A stretch of DNA of 64,000 bases from GCA-003244245 sp035606945 (GCA_035606945.1 DATNDR010000078.1:26668-90667), one strand, 5' to 3'. Counted from the first letter of the stretch, positions 28,014 through 36,774 are shown. Notes: generated by a model from the letters alone, not told the origin. Numbers and translations are program-made.

Positions 28014-28236
28014 TGCGACAACCTTGATTATGGCCCTCTCGCGCGAGGGATCGCTGCCCGCCGATCTAATAGCCCAGGTGGACGCCTTGCCGCAACCGGT
28101 GACCGGGAGGGAGCCCCGCGTCAGCGGGTCAGCAAGGTATCGCACGTTTGTTGCATTTACCTCTCTTAGGCAGCTATCGTCACGCGAAAGGCCGAAAACA
28201 GGTGTTTCTCAGCGTGACACGGCGAAGAGGGAGCTC

Positions 28237-29388
28237 ATGAACGTCCCGCGCCCGACGATCTCCGATTCCGGATTCGCTCGCTTCCGTGCCAGCCTCAACA
28301 AGGGCGATCGGACCTCCATCCGGGGCATGTACGCATTCATCGTTTTCCTTCACCTGATCGGCTTCGGAGTACTGCTTGCGTTCGTCGTCCCGCGTGGTTA
28401 CAACCTCGGCGCCACGGGCATCTACGGCGTCGGCGTCGGCGTCCTGGCATACACCTTCGGTCTGCGGCATGCCTTCGACGCCGACCACATCGCGGCCGTC
28501 GACAACACCACCCGCAAGCTCATGGCCGACAACGCCGAGACGGGCAACCCGCGCAAGCCGCTATCAGTGGGCTTCTGGTTCTCCCTGGGGCACTCCACGA
28601 TCGTTTTCACGCTGACTTTCCTGCTCTCAGTGGGGGTGAAGGCCCTCGCGGGGCAGGTCGAGGACGAGTCCTCCGAGCTGCATTCGGTCACCGGTGTCAT
28701 CGGCGCGTCGGTGTCCGGGGTGTTCCTGTGGATCCTGGGTATCCTCAACCTCGTCGTCCTTATCGGGATCATCAGGGTCTTCTTCCAGATGCGCACCGGC
28801 ACCTACAACGAGCAGGAACTGGAAGACCAGCTCAACAAGCGCGGGTTCATGAACCGGATTCTGGGCGGTCTGACCAAGTCGGTCCGCAAGCCCTGGCACA
28901 TCTACCCGGTCGGCGTCCTGTTCGGGCTCGGTTTCGACACCGCCACCGAGGTCGGCCTGCTGGTGTTGGCCGGCGGCGCTGCGGCGTTCAGCCTGCCCTT
29001 CTACGCGATCCTGATCCTGCCGGTCCTGTTCGCTGCCGGGATGTGCCTGATGGACACCACCGACGGCGTGTTCATGAACGCCGCGTACGGCTGGGCCTTC
29101 GCCAAGCCGGTCCGCAAGGTCTTCTACAACATCACCATCACCGCGCTGTCGGTGGCCGTCGCGTTGATCATCGGCACCATAGAGCTGATCGCGGTGCTCG
29201 ACGACCAGGCGGGCATCAGCTCCGGGCCGCTCGCGTGGATCGGGTCGATTCCGCTGGACTACGCCGGCTACGGCATCGTTGCCCTGTTCGTCGTCGCATG
29301 GCTCCTCGCGTTGGCCGTCTGGCGGTTCGGGCGAATCGAAGAGAAGTGGTCGGCGCAGCTGGCGCCTAGCCCGACGAGCGCGGAATAG
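28237..29388 (+). CDS. NiCoT-family nickel/cobalt permease
   Basis: A 383-residue membrane protein with about eight helices. The NiCoT signature RHAFDADHIAAVDNTTRK (HX4DH) lies in helix II, followed by LGHSTIVF, GFDTATEVGLL and GMCLMDTTDG. It takes up Ni2+ or Co2+ with high affinity, for urease, hydrogenase or B12 enzymes encoded elsewhere. ATG 28237 has GAAGAGGGAG just upstream; the open frame to 28024 is upstream leader. It converges on the DUF305 gene with a 6-nt gap and no terminator. Confidence 0.94.
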   Translation: MNVPRPTISDSGFARFRASLNKGDRTSIRGMYAFIVFLHLIGFGVLLAFVVPRGYNLGATGIYGVGVGVLAYTFGLRHAFDADHIAAVDNTTRKLMADNAETGNPRKPLSVGFWFSLGHSTIVFTLTFLLSVGVKALAGQVEDESSELHSVTGVIGASVSGVFLWILGILNLVVLIGIIRVFFQMRTGTYNEQELEDQLNKRGFMNRILGGLTKSVRKPWHIYPVGVLFGLGFDTATEVGLLVLAGGAAAFSLPFYAILILPVLFAAGMCLMDTTDGVFMNAAYGWAFAKPVRKVFYNITITALSVAVALIIGTIELIAVLDDQAGISSGPLAWIGSIPLDYAGYGIVALFVVAWLLALAVWRFGRIEEKWSAQLAPSPTSAE

Positions 29389-29394
29389 CGCGCG

Positions 29395-30006
29395 CTACAC
29401 GCCCGGGAAGGCCTGCATTTCGGAGATCTCACGCTGTTGGGTGTCGATGATGCGCTGGGCGAGTTCGCGGGCCTCGGTGTTCTGCCCACCACTGAGCTCT
29501 GACCTGGCCATCGTGATCGCCCCCTTGTGATGGGCGATCATCATCCGCAGGTACATCTGGTCGAACTTGTCACCCGGCACCATCTTCAGTTGGCGCATCT
29601 GGTCACTGGTCATCATGCCGGGCATGGCACCGGTGGCATCATGATCCATACCTGCCATGGGACCGTTGGTGGACGGCACCGGAGCATTCCAGGCATGCAA
29701 CCATGAACCCATCTGATCCATCTCGGGTTGCTGAGCGGCCTGGATACGGGCGGCGAGGTTCTTGACCTGGGGCGACCCGGCGCGCTGGATCGCCATTTTC
29801 GACATGGCGATTGCCTGGGCATGGTGCTCGATCATGTCCTGGGCGAACGTGACATCGGCTTGATTGTGCGCCGGTCCTGCCGACGGTGCGCTCGCCGAGC
29901 TGCCGGAAGGCGCCGAAGCATCGGTGCTACAGGCGGCTAGGCCCGTGCCCAGGGTAAGGGTCACGGCCGCAGCCGCGACCAGGGAGGTGATCGGGTGGGT
30001 AGCCAT
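29395..30006 (-). CDS. DUF305 lipoprotein, Met/His-rich
   Basis: A 203-residue secreted lipoprotein (signal peptide ending LAAC). It has the two DUF305 helical repeats marked by FAQDMIEHHAQAIAMSKMA and LRMMIAHHKGAITMARSE. Between them is a Met/His/Asp-rich stretch (GPMAGMDHDATGAMPGMM). DUF305 proteins are often linked to copper handling, which fits the csoR-copA operon 1.6 kb away; this role is inference. Confidence 0.9.
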   Translation of the reverse strand: MATHPITSLVAAAAVTLTLGTGLAACSTDASAPSGSSASAPSAGPAHNQADVTFAQDMIEHHAQAIAMSKMAIQRAGSPQVKNLAARIQAAQQPEMDQMGSWLHAWNAPVPSTNGPMAGMDHDATGAMPGMMTSDQMRQLKMVPGDKFDQMYLRMMIAHHKGAITMARSELSGGQNTEARELAQRIIDTQQREISEMQAFPGV

Positions 30007-30018
30007 CGGAGGTGGACC

Positions 30019-30543
30019 TTACGGATGCGGAACGCTGATGTTCACCTCGACCTCGGGCTTGATCTTGAGTGCCCCGAGCATCCCGGAGAACGGCTTGATC
30101 CCGTACTTACGCTGGTCGAGGACGACTTTGGCGTTCCAACGCTTACCGTCGTCGTGCGCATCAAGCGAGATCGGGTTTGTCACGCCGTGCAAGGTGAGGT
30201 CACCTTCGACGCGCGCCCGGGCGCCGTCGCGCACCACCTTGACCGAGCGAAACTGGATCTTCGGGTACTTGCGCGGCTCGAGCGTTTTCTGGGCGTTTTT
30301 TTCGATGTCCCTGCGGTTGGAGTCGGAGATATCGTTGACCACCCGCAAAGAGGTCGGGTCGAAATCCGCGGTGACCCCGTCATCCTGGCCCACGTCCAGG
30401 GAGAGATTCGTCACCCGGAGGGTCGCATCGTGACCGAAGGCGGACGCCATTCCCTCGACAAAGACATTGACCCGGCAGTCCACGGCGGAAGCATCGAAAG
30501 TCGGCACGCGGTGAGCGTAGCTGGGCGGCAGACGAACAGTCAC
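30019..30543 (-). CDS. YceI-family protein
   Basis: A 174-residue protein without a signal peptide, matching the YceI lipocalin-like fold: SSA-like GHDATLRVTNLSLDV, DPTSLRVVNDISDSNRRDIEKN, YPKIQFRSVKVV, GDLTLHGVTNPISLDA and WNAKVVLDQRKYGIKPFSG. Family members bind polyisoprenoids or amides. GTG 30543 is the first start; GTG 30507 (VPTFDASAVDCRV) is equally possible, and neither has a strong ribosome site. It ends 12 nt before the DUF305 gene on the same strand. Confidence 0.85.
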   Translation of the reverse strand: MTVRLPPSYAHRVPTFDASAVDCRVNVFVEGMASAFGHDATLRVTNLSLDVGQDDGVTADFDPTSLRVVNDISDSNRRDIEKNAQKTLEPRKYPKIQFRSVKVVRDGARARVEGDLTLHGVTNPISLDAHDDGKRWNAKVVLDQRKYGIKPFSGMLGALKIKPEVEVNISVPHP

Positions 30544-30558
30544 GGCGGCCTGCGCGGT

Positions 30559-30756
30559 TCACTCGATGAGACTGGCCGGCTCACCGGCCGCGGGCTCGAT
30601 CGCCTCGGCGAGCCGCTGCACGTCAGCCGGGCGGAATGTCGCCAGCGCGCCGAGGTGCATCGGCGTCACGTCGCGGTCCTGACACACACCGGCCGTGTCC
30701 AGTCCGGTGAGCCGCACCGGTGCAGCTTCGCACAACTGATCGTGTACGGCGCGCAA
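30559..30756 (-). pseudogene. wax ester/triacylglycerol synthase, N-terminal remnant
   Basis: A 65-codon reverse frame reads VRLTGLDTAGVCQDRDVTPM then HLGALATFRPADVQRLAEAI before a stop. This resembles the start of WS/DGAT enzymes (SPLDA.FL..E....PMH.GAL..F.P). Nothing of the remaining 400 residues, including HHxxxDG, follows; YceI begins 16 nt later. I read it as the stub of a deleted gene. A short genuine protein of unknown role is the alternative. Confidence 0.4.
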
Positions 30757-30778
30757 ACGTCAACAGCCGAGCTGGGGC

Positions 30779-31636
30779 ATGATCGTGCCCATGCAGGTGT
30801 TGGTCGATGCGGACAACCTCGACGTGCCACGGCTGCGGCTCCTTGTCGCGGCGCTGGAGGCAGCCGCGTCTGCTGACGTCGTGGTGGCCGGCGCGCCGGC
30901 CGCACTGGAGGCAATCGACTGGCCTGCGCACGCCCGGGTTCTGCCGGCCGCCGGCTGGCAAGGCGCCGACCTACTGCTCGCCCACGCCTACCGCGCCGAG
31001 GACCGGCCCCTGCTGTTGGCCACCGGCGACGGCGACTTCGCGCAACTCGTGCGACGCCACCCAGGCCCGGTCCTCCTGGTCGGCAGCACCTCGAACCGCT
31101 CTCGCGCCCTCGCCGCCCCCCACATCACCCCCACCGACCCCGCCCTGGACGGCGGTGCACAGCTGCGCGCCTGGATCGCGACGCGGTCACAGCGCGCGGA
31201 AAGGAGAATTGTGTCGACGTTGTTCAGCCGCATCATTGCTGGGGAGATTCCGGGGCGGTTCGTCTGGCGCGACGAGCGGTGCGTGGCGTTTCTCACCATC
31301 GCGCCGCTACGGCCTGGACATGCCCTGGTGGTGCCCCGGCACGAGGTCGACGAGTGGACCGATGCGGACGACGACCTGCTGGCCCATCTGCTCGCGGTGG
31401 CAAGGCAGATCGGCGCCGCGCAGAAGATCGGCTTCGGCGCGCCACGCGCCGGGCTGGTGATCGCGGGTTTCGAGGTCCCCCACCTGCACCTGCATGCGTT
31501 TCCGACGTGGGACATCAACGACTTCGACTTCGCCAATGCCGATCGTGATCCGGATCCTGCTGAGCTCGATGCCGCCGCGGATACCTTGCGCCAGGCGCTA
31601 CGGCAAGCCGGGCACGGCGATCAGGTACCCAGCTGA
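30779..31636 (+). CDS. NYN-like domain joined in frame to a HIT hydrolase
   Basis: One open frame of 285 codons holds two domains. Residues about 5-130 look like an NYN/PIN-type ribonuclease domain (QVLVDADNL, later ATGDGDFAQLV, both with conserved Asp). Residues 145-285 are a HIT protein (IIAGEIPGRFVWRDERCVAF, catalytic HLHLHAFPTW). A strong internal ribosome site precedes GTG 31211, so the HIT part is probably also made alone. Whether the long fusion is translated is uncertain. The 3' end overlaps copA by 16 bp, tail to tail. Confidence 0.75.
   Translation: MIVPMQVLVDADNLDVPRLRLLVAALEAAASADVVVAGAPAALEAIDWPAHARVLPAAGWQGADLLLAHAYRAEDRPLLLATGDGDFAQLVRRHPGPVLLVGSTSNRSRALAAPHITPTDPALDGGAQLRAWIATRSQRAERRIVSTLFSRIIAGEIPGRFVWRDERCVAFLTIAPLRPGHALVVPRHEVDEWTDADDDLLAHLLAVARQIGAAQKIGFGAPRAGLVIAGFEVPHLHLHAFPTWDINDFDFANADRDPDPAELDAAADTLRQALRQAGHGDQVPS
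31211..31636 (+). CDS. HIT-family nucleotide hydrolase/transferase (internal start)
   Basis: From GTG 31211, 4 nt after AAAGGAG, the frame gives a complete 141-residue HIT protein of normal length. It starts VSTLFSRIIAGEIPGRFVW, the same N-terminus as stand-alone actinobacterial HIT proteins. The triad motif is HLHLHAF with PRHEVDEWTD and GLVIAGFEVPHL. This is the product I am most sure of from this frame. Confidence 0.85.
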   Translation: MSTLFSRIIAGEIPGRFVWRDERCVAFLTIAPLRPGHALVVPRHEVDEWTDADDDLLAHLLAVARQIGAAQKIGFGAPRAGLVIAGFEVPHLHLHAFPTWDINDFDFANADRDPDPAELDAAADTLRQALRQAGHGDQVPS

Positions 31637-33918
31637 CGATCTTGGCAGGTGAGCGGGCGAAAGCTGCGTAGCCGTAGGCTGTTGGACACCACAAACAGCG
31701 AGGACATGGCCATCGCGGCGCCAGCGATCATGGGGTTGAGCAGGCCCATCGCGGCCAGCGGCAGCGCCGCGATGTTGTAGCCGAAGGCCCAGCACAAATT
31801 GCCCTTGATGGTGCGCAAGGTGCGCCGGGACAGCCGGATCGCGTCGGCGGCCGCCCGTAGGTCACCGCGAACCAGCGTGAGATCGCTGGCCTCGATGGCA
31901 GCGTCGGTGCCGGTGCCCATGGCCAGGCCCAGATCTGCCTGGGCCAGCGCAGCGGCGTCGTTGATGCCATCGCCGACCATCGCGACAACCCGCCCGTGGC
32001 GCTGTAGCCGGCTCACCTGTTCGACCTTCTCCTCGGGCAGCACCCCGGCGATCACGGTCTCGATGCCCACCTCCGCGGCCACGCAGCGGGCGACAGCCTC
32101 GTTGTCGCCGGTGAGCAGCACCGGAGTCAGACCCAGCCCGCGCAGCATGCGCACCGCCTCGGCGCTGCTCGGCTTCACCGTGTCGGCCACCGAGAGCAGG
32201 CCGCGTACCTGGCCGTCCCAGGCGACTGCGATCACGGTGCGGCCGTGCGCTTCACGCTGGGTCGAAACCGCGCGCAGTGTCTCGGGCAGTGACAGCGACC
32301 ACTGCCCGGCCAACCACGCCGGCCGGCCCACCAGCACCGTGGTCCCGTTCACCACACCCTGCACGCCCTGGCCCTGCACGGAGCGAAAGTCAGTGACGGG
32401 GGGCACATCGCGCAGCCACTGCCGGGCCCCGGTGGTGACTGCGGCGGCGACGGGGTGCTCGGAGAAGCCTTCCACGGCGGCAGCGCGGCGCAGCACGTCA
32501 TCGGCGTTCTCCCCAGCCACGGGTAGCACGTCGACGAGTGCCATCGTGCCGGTGGTGATGGTGCCGGTCTTGTCCAGCAACACGGTGTCCACCCGCCTGG
32601 TGGACTCCAGCACTTCCGGGCCCTTGATGAGAATGCCCAGCTGGGCACCCCGGCCGGTACCAACCAGTAGTGCGGTGGGCGTGGCCAGCCCGAGGGCGCA
32701 GGGGCAGGCGATGATCAACACGGCGACCGCGGCGGCGAATGCGGTTCCGACAGCCGCGCCGACGGCCAACCACACTGCCAGGGTGGCCACCGCAAGCAGG
32801 ATCACGATCGGCACGAACACCGCCGAAACCCGGTCGGCCAGACGCTGCACCTTGGCCTTGCCGCTCTGCGCGTCCGCCACCAACCGCGCCATCTGCGCCA
32901 GGCGGGTGTCTGCACCGACGCGCGACGCGCGCACCCGCAGGCGACCCGACGCGTTCACCGTGCCGCCGGTCACTTCCGAGCCGGGACCGACTTCGATGGG
33001 TACCGACTCGCCGGTCAGCATGCTTTCGTCAACTGCGGAAGTGCCCTCCAGCACTTTCCCGTCCGTGGCGATCTTCTCTCCCGGCCGGACCGCGAACTCA
33101 TCACCGATCTTGAGCGCGTCGATGGGAATGCGGATTTCCTGCCCACCCTGCAGCAGCACAACATCTGAGGCGCCGAGATCCAGCAACGCACGCAGCGCCG
33201 CACCCGCGCGCCGTTTGGAACGCGCCTCGAAATAGCGACCGGCCAGCACGAACACCGTGACACCGGCGGCAACTTCGAAGTACACCTGGCCGTGGGCCTG
33301 GCCGCCAGCGGCAACGACCTGGTCCGTGGTGACGACCCCACCGCTGCCGATGAACCACGCATAGCAGCTCCACAGGAACGCTGTCACCACACCTATCGAG
33401 ATCAGGGTGTCCATGGTGGCCGCGCCGTGGCGAAGGTTCCGCCAGGCCGCCCGATGGAAAGGCCAGGCTCCCCACACCACGATGGGAATGGTGAGCAGCA
33501 GCGACAGCGGCTCGAAGCTGTGCGGCACGCGTAGGCCCGGCACCATCTCGGCCATCGACATCCCGATCACCTGGACGCCGAGTACGGCGCTGCCCACGAG
33601 CCGTTCTCGTAACGACCGGAATTCGGCACTGCCGGTGTCGGCAGTCGCGGCTCGGTCGTAAGCCAACTGCGCGGAATAACCGGTGTGGGTCACCGCCGCC
33701 ACGAGGTCATCGGGAGTTACCCCGTCCGGGTAGCTGACGCGCGCCTTCTCGGTCGCGAAATTGACGCTGGCACGCACCCCGGCTAGCCGGTTGAGCTTCT
33801 TCTCGATGCGCGCTGCGCAGGACGCACAGGTCATACCGCCGATGGCCAATTCGACCTGGTGAGTCAGCTCCCCGGATCCGAACGGCGTACCGGCGCCGTA
33901 GTCATGGGCGGTGGACAT
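31621..33918 (-). CDS. copA: copper-translocating P1B-type ATPase CopA
   Basis: A 765-residue P-type ATPase that exports Cu+. It has an N-terminal HMA domain with GGMTCASCAARIEKKL (CxxC at 31-34), about eight membrane helices, the transmembrane CPC motif (IACPCALGLATPTA), the phosphorylation site DKTGTIT, SEHPVAAAV and GDGINDAAALAQADLG. ATG 33918 begins 3 nt after the upstream stop. It is the last gene of csoR-copZ-YtkA-like-copA, presumably induced by copper through CsoR. Confidence 0.96.
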   Translation of the reverse strand: MSTAHDYGAGTPFGSGELTHQVELAIGGMTCASCAARIEKKLNRLAGVRASVNFATEKARVSYPDGVTPDDLVAAVTHTGYSAQLAYDRAATADTGSAEFRSLRERLVGSAVLGVQVIGMSMAEMVPGLRVPHSFEPLSLLLTIPIVVWGAWPFHRAAWRNLRHGAATMDTLISIGVVTAFLWSCYAWFIGSGGVVTTDQVVAAGGQAHGQVYFEVAAGVTVFVLAGRYFEARSKRRAGAALRALLDLGASDVVLLQGGQEIRIPIDALKIGDEFAVRPGEKIATDGKVLEGTSAVDESMLTGESVPIEVGPGSEVTGGTVNASGRLRVRASRVGADTRLAQMARLVADAQSGKAKVQRLADRVSAVFVPIVILLAVATLAVWLAVGAAVGTAFAAAVAVLIIACPCALGLATPTALLVGTGRGAQLGILIKGPEVLESTRRVDTVLLDKTGTITTGTMALVDVLPVAGENADDVLRRAAAVEGFSEHPVAAAVTTGARQWLRDVPPVTDFRSVQGQGVQGVVNGTTVLVGRPAWLAGQWSLSLPETLRAVSTQREAHGRTVIAVAWDGQVRGLLSVADTVKPSSAEAVRMLRGLGLTPVLLTGDNEAVARCVAAEVGIETVIAGVLPEEKVEQVSRLQRHGRVVAMVGDGINDAAALAQADLGLAMGTGTDAAIEASDLTLVRGDLRAAADAIRLSRRTLRTIKGNLCWAFGYNIAALPLAAMGLLNPMIAGAAMAMSSLFVVSNSLRLRSFRPLTCQDRQLGT

Positions 33919-33921
33919 GTC

Positions 33922-34806
33922 TCACCTTGCCAGCGCCGTGAACTCGACGGTTCGCAGCTGGCCGTGATGCTGGAATTCGAAGAACATCCGGTAATAACCA
34001 ACGGTCGGCACTTCGACGTCGAAGTCGGTCGCGGTGTCCTGGCGAGGACCCTCGACGGGGCGCGCATTCAGGTAGGCCAGGTCACCTTCGCGGAGTATGA
34101 CCAGACGCGCACCACCTCCGAGAATCGGATCGAGGTCCGTGACCGGGAGGTTGTCGCGCATAACATGTATCCATACTCGCGATACCGTCCCAGCGATCAG
34201 ATTCCCGGTCCAGATCACCGTGTAACCGTCGATGTCAGCGGCCGTCGACTCTTTCGATATGGGACCGGGCTCGAAGAAACCGGGCGCATCGAGATCTACT
34301 CCGAGGGTCACCGGTATCTTGGCGGTCCCGGGCAGGAACTCCGCGAAGGCGCGGTAGCTACCGGGCTCCTCGAGGTCCAGCGGCACGGTCCAGGTGCCAT
34401 CGCGATCCATCACGGGGTATAGATGCTGGTAGCCGCTCATATCCCGGCGCACGACGACGAGCGTCATCTGGCGATCACCACGTCGGACGAAGTCCGTCAC
34501 TGGCCGGCCATTACTCGAGAAAATGGTGAATCGGAAATTCTCGTATTCCCCGGCGATGAATCGGGTGATCCGGGGACGCAGCACGTAACCCTGGCTGGAG
34601 ACGGCGAGTCCACCTGGGCCTTCGGCGTGATTTTCCTCGCCGATGCCCCGCCCGTCGTGGCCGTGCCGGGCGGGCGCGGTACGACCGACAACCGATTCGC
34701 CGAAATTAATCCCGAAGCCGAACAGCGTAACCAAGCCGGCGAGCAACGCCAGCACAGGGATCGGGGCTCGCAGCCGTTCGACTTGCAATTTGCCGGTGGG
34801 CACCAT
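33922..34806 (-). CDS. membrane-anchored YtkA-like protein of the copper operon
   Basis: A 294-residue protein with one N-terminal membrane helix (about residues 17-36), then a His/Asp-rich linker (RHGHDGRGIGEENHAEG) and two beta-rich repeats. The first contains RRDMSGYQHLYPVMDRDGTW, a pattern seen in FixH/YtkA-like extracytoplasmic domains. It has no Cys. Its place between copZ and copA (3 nt from copA) suggests an extracytoplasmic copper-related role, for example receiving exported Cu+. That function is inference and I know no characterised member. Confidence 0.75.
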   Translation of the reverse strand: MVPTGKLQVERLRAPIPVLALLAGLVTLFGFGINFGESVVGRTAPARHGHDGRGIGEENHAEGPGGLAVSSQGYVLRPRITRFIAGEYENFRFTIFSSNGRPVTDFVRRGDRQMTLVVVRRDMSGYQHLYPVMDRDGTWTVPLDLEEPGSYRAFAEFLPGTAKIPVTLGVDLDAPGFFEPGPISKESTAADIDGYTVIWTGNLIAGTVSRVWIHVMRDNLPVTDLDPILGGGARLVILREGDLAYLNARPVEGPRQDTATDFDVEVPTVGYYRMFFEFQHHGQLRTVEFTALAR

Positions 34807-34836
34807 AGCTAGGCTGAGATCGCGCGCGGTGGGACC

Positions 34837-35055
34837 TCAGTCGGCGATTTCATAGCCGGCCTCGCCGATCGCAGCGCGGACCGCGGCGCTGTCCAGCGGT
34901 CCATTGCTGGTGATCCGAACCTGCCCAGCTGCCAGATCGACCTGCACGTCGGTGACCCCCTCGATCGCACCGACCTCCTCCGTCACCGCCGAAACACAGT
35001 GCTGGCAGACCATCCCCGTGACGGTGTACTCGCTGACCGTGGCGGTGTCCCCCAT
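34837..35055 (-). CDS. copZ: copper chaperone CopZ (HMA domain)
   Basis: A 72-residue heavy-metal-associated domain with the ferredoxin-like betaalphabetabetaalphabeta pattern and metal site GMVCQHC (Cys17, Cys20). It delivers Cu+ to CopA. GAGGTCATCG precedes ATG 35055. It lies 44 nt after csoR and 30 nt before the YtkA-like gene on the same strand. Confidence 0.95.
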   Translation of the reverse strand: MGDTATVSEYTVTGMVCQHCVSAVTEEVGAIEGVTDVQVDLAAGQVRITSNGPLDSAAVRAAIGEAGYEIAD

Positions 35056-35099
35056 CGATGACCTCCTCAGGTCGGTTTGCGTCTGGCTTGCCTACTGGG

Positions 35100-35378
35100 T
35101 CACGAGCGAACCAGGCGCGCGATCGCGTCAGCTGCTTCCTTGACCTTGACTCCGGCATCGGCGCCATCGGCCGCCGCGTCGACTACGCAGGTGGCCATAT
35201 GTTCCTCGAGCAGAGCCAGCGCGAAGGATTGCAGGGCTTTGGTCGCGGCCGAAACTTGGGTCAGCACATCGATGCAGTACTGGTCCTGCTCCACCATGCG
35301 CTGTAACCCGCGGATCTGCCCTTCGATGCGGCGTAGCCGGTTGAGATATGCGTCCCGGTCCTTGGAGTAGCTGGCCAC
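35100..35378 (-). CDS. csoR: copper-sensing repressor CsoR
   Basis: A 92-residue all-helical DUF156 repressor. The Cu+ ligands are Cys35 (QYCIDV), His60 and Cys64 (EEHMATC), the C-H-C set of M. tuberculosis CsoR. RLRRIEGQIRGLQRMVEQDQY is the family N-terminal helix. GTG 35378 is chosen because GAGAGGA lies 7 nt upstream; the longer frame to 35522 reads through the operators. Copper binding releases CsoR from the two boxes upstream, inducing the operon. Confidence 0.95.
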   Translation of the reverse strand: MASYSKDRDAYLNRLRRIEGQIRGLQRMVEQDQYCIDVLTQVSAATKALQSFALALLEEHMATCVVDAAADGADAGVKVKEAADAIARLVRS

Positions 35379-35415
35379 CGAATCGTCCTCTCGTCGACCC
35401 CGTCGTCCTCTGAGT

Positions 35416-35434
35416 GATACCCCTCCGAGGTACC
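35416..35434. promoter_or_regulatory. CsoR operator box 1
   Basis: GATACCCC-TCCGA-GGTACC is an imperfect dyad of the ATACCCC / GGGTAT type bound by CsoR. It lies 38 bp upstream of the csoR start codon, where it would overlap the promoter. Confidence 0.65.
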
Positions 35435-35438
35435 GAAC

Positions 35439-35456
35439 ATACCCCCAGCTGGTATC
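35439..35456. promoter_or_regulatory. CsoR operator box 2
   Basis: ATACCCCCAGCTGGTATC contains the dyad ATACC-(8 nt)-GGTAT, 4 bp from box 1 and about 60 bp upstream of csoR. Two adjacent boxes suggest cooperative CsoR tetramer binding. Confidence 0.65.
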
Positions 35457-35497
35457 TTTTGGCGAGTTTGTCGCTCGCGGTTTTAGCTCGCCCACAG

Positions 35498-36589
35498 TCA
35501 GGTCGGGACCAGTACCACCCACACCGGGCCAGGTGCGAACGTCAGGGCCGAACCATCCGGCAGGGTATAACGGGTGACCGCATCGGGGGTGGGGCGCGAC
35601 CAGCTTCCCGAAAAAGCCTGCCCGTCGCGCAGTACGACCGCATCACCAGAACCGACTGTCGCCGCGAACGGCGATGGTGACCCCGCTGCGTCGCGGACCC
35701 CGGCATCGCGCACCGCTACCCGCTGCAGCACGACGGTGGCCGCGCTGGGCCGCGGCCCAGAGGCCGAGGTGAGCGGCGCGCCGTCCATGGAGATCACCCA
35801 CCTGCCCTCAGCAGGCGCCCACTGGATCCCGACGGTGGTCGCCGGGTAGGAAACATCGGTCTGTTGGACCGGGTGGCCGCCGGGTGGCGTGGGTCCGAAG
35901 CGGAACCCGATGTCGCGTGGTGGCGCGCCGCCTTGGCGCAGCAGGTTGGCGTCGCCATAAAGATTGTGCGGCATCTGCCGTCTACGGTCCCGGCGATAGT
36001 CACCGGGCCTCGCCAGCGCAGAGACGTCGAGCACCGGCGCGCGCGCCACCAGCGCTCCGACCGACGGTGCCGCCCCGGAGAACGCCAGCGCAGGCCGGCC
36101 GAAATTGGCCAGTAACTCCACGTCGGACTCCCGCGTGCTGCGAACTGGCCCTACCACCGGCGGAATTTGAGACTGGTACACCGCAAGCAGCCGGCTCAGC
36201 CCGCCCTCGACTGGCTCCACGTACACCACGTCCGCCTGCTCAAGCCCGCGTTGCGGTCGAGCCACCGCAGCGTTGTCAATCTTGACTCCGAGTACCGGAG
36301 CATTGAGGTCGGTGGGCAACCCGGTGAACGGCGAAACCGGCGGCGGGGGTGGCGCGTCGGGCACTGCAGCGGATAACGGGCTGGATACCGGGTCGGTCCC
36401 CACAGGAGCGGGTGCCAGCGCACGCGGCGCACCCGAACCGAGCGTGCCTGCCGATACCGGAACCGCCGCTGAGGACGGCGCCAAGGGAAGGCTGCTGGAG
36501 GGGGAGAGCACCGTAATGGGCAGCGCATACACCAATAGGATCAGGGCCATCACGCGCAGCACCCGTCCCTTTCGGCCCATCACCGCCAC
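35498..36589 (-). CDS. DUF3048 domain exported protein
   Basis: A 363-residue protein with an N-terminal hydrophobic signal/anchor (ALILLVYALPITVL). A Pro/Ala/Ser-rich linker (about residues 30-85) is followed by the DUF3048 (YerB) domain: PFTGLPTD, VLGVKIDNAAVARPQRGLEQADVVYVEPVEGGLSRLLAVYQSQ, GPVRSTRESD and the C-terminal RYTLPDGSALTFAPGPVWVVLVP. The function of the family is unknown; the protein is probably anchored outside the membrane. ATG 36589 or 36580 can start it. Confidence 0.88.
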   Translation of the reverse strand: MAVMGRKGRVLRVMALILLVYALPITVLSPSSSLPLAPSSAAVPVSAGTLGSGAPRALAPAPVGTDPVSSPLSAAVPDAPPPPPVSPFTGLPTDLNAPVLGVKIDNAAVARPQRGLEQADVVYVEPVEGGLSRLLAVYQSQIPPVVGPVRSTRESDVELLANFGRPALAFSGAAPSVGALVARAPVLDVSALARPGDYRRDRRRQMPHNLYGDANLLRQGGAPPRDIGFRFGPTPPGGHPVQQTDVSYPATTVGIQWAPAEGRWVISMDGAPLTSASGPRPSAATVVLQRVAVRDAGVRDAAGSPSPFAATVGSGDAVVLRDGQAFSGSWSRPTPDAVTRYTLPDGSALTFAPGPVWVVLVPT

Positions 36590-36774
36590 CGCCTCGCCTA
36601 CCCTGATGCAACGTTGAGTGACACTTCATACCAGCGCTGATCGTTGCAGGTGAAATCACTCCCCGCTAATCGGTCGCGGCGAGGCGTCAGTTAGCTACTG
36701 TCCGTGCGCTATTTCGGCCAGCGCGTTCGTGATCGCGACTAGAGTCATCACTGAGAGCGACGATCATTCCCTCT

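Noticed and set aside
31799..33235. Long plus-strand frame (478 codons) inside copA
   Set aside because: Ser/Thr/Ala-rich shadow of the copper ATPase.
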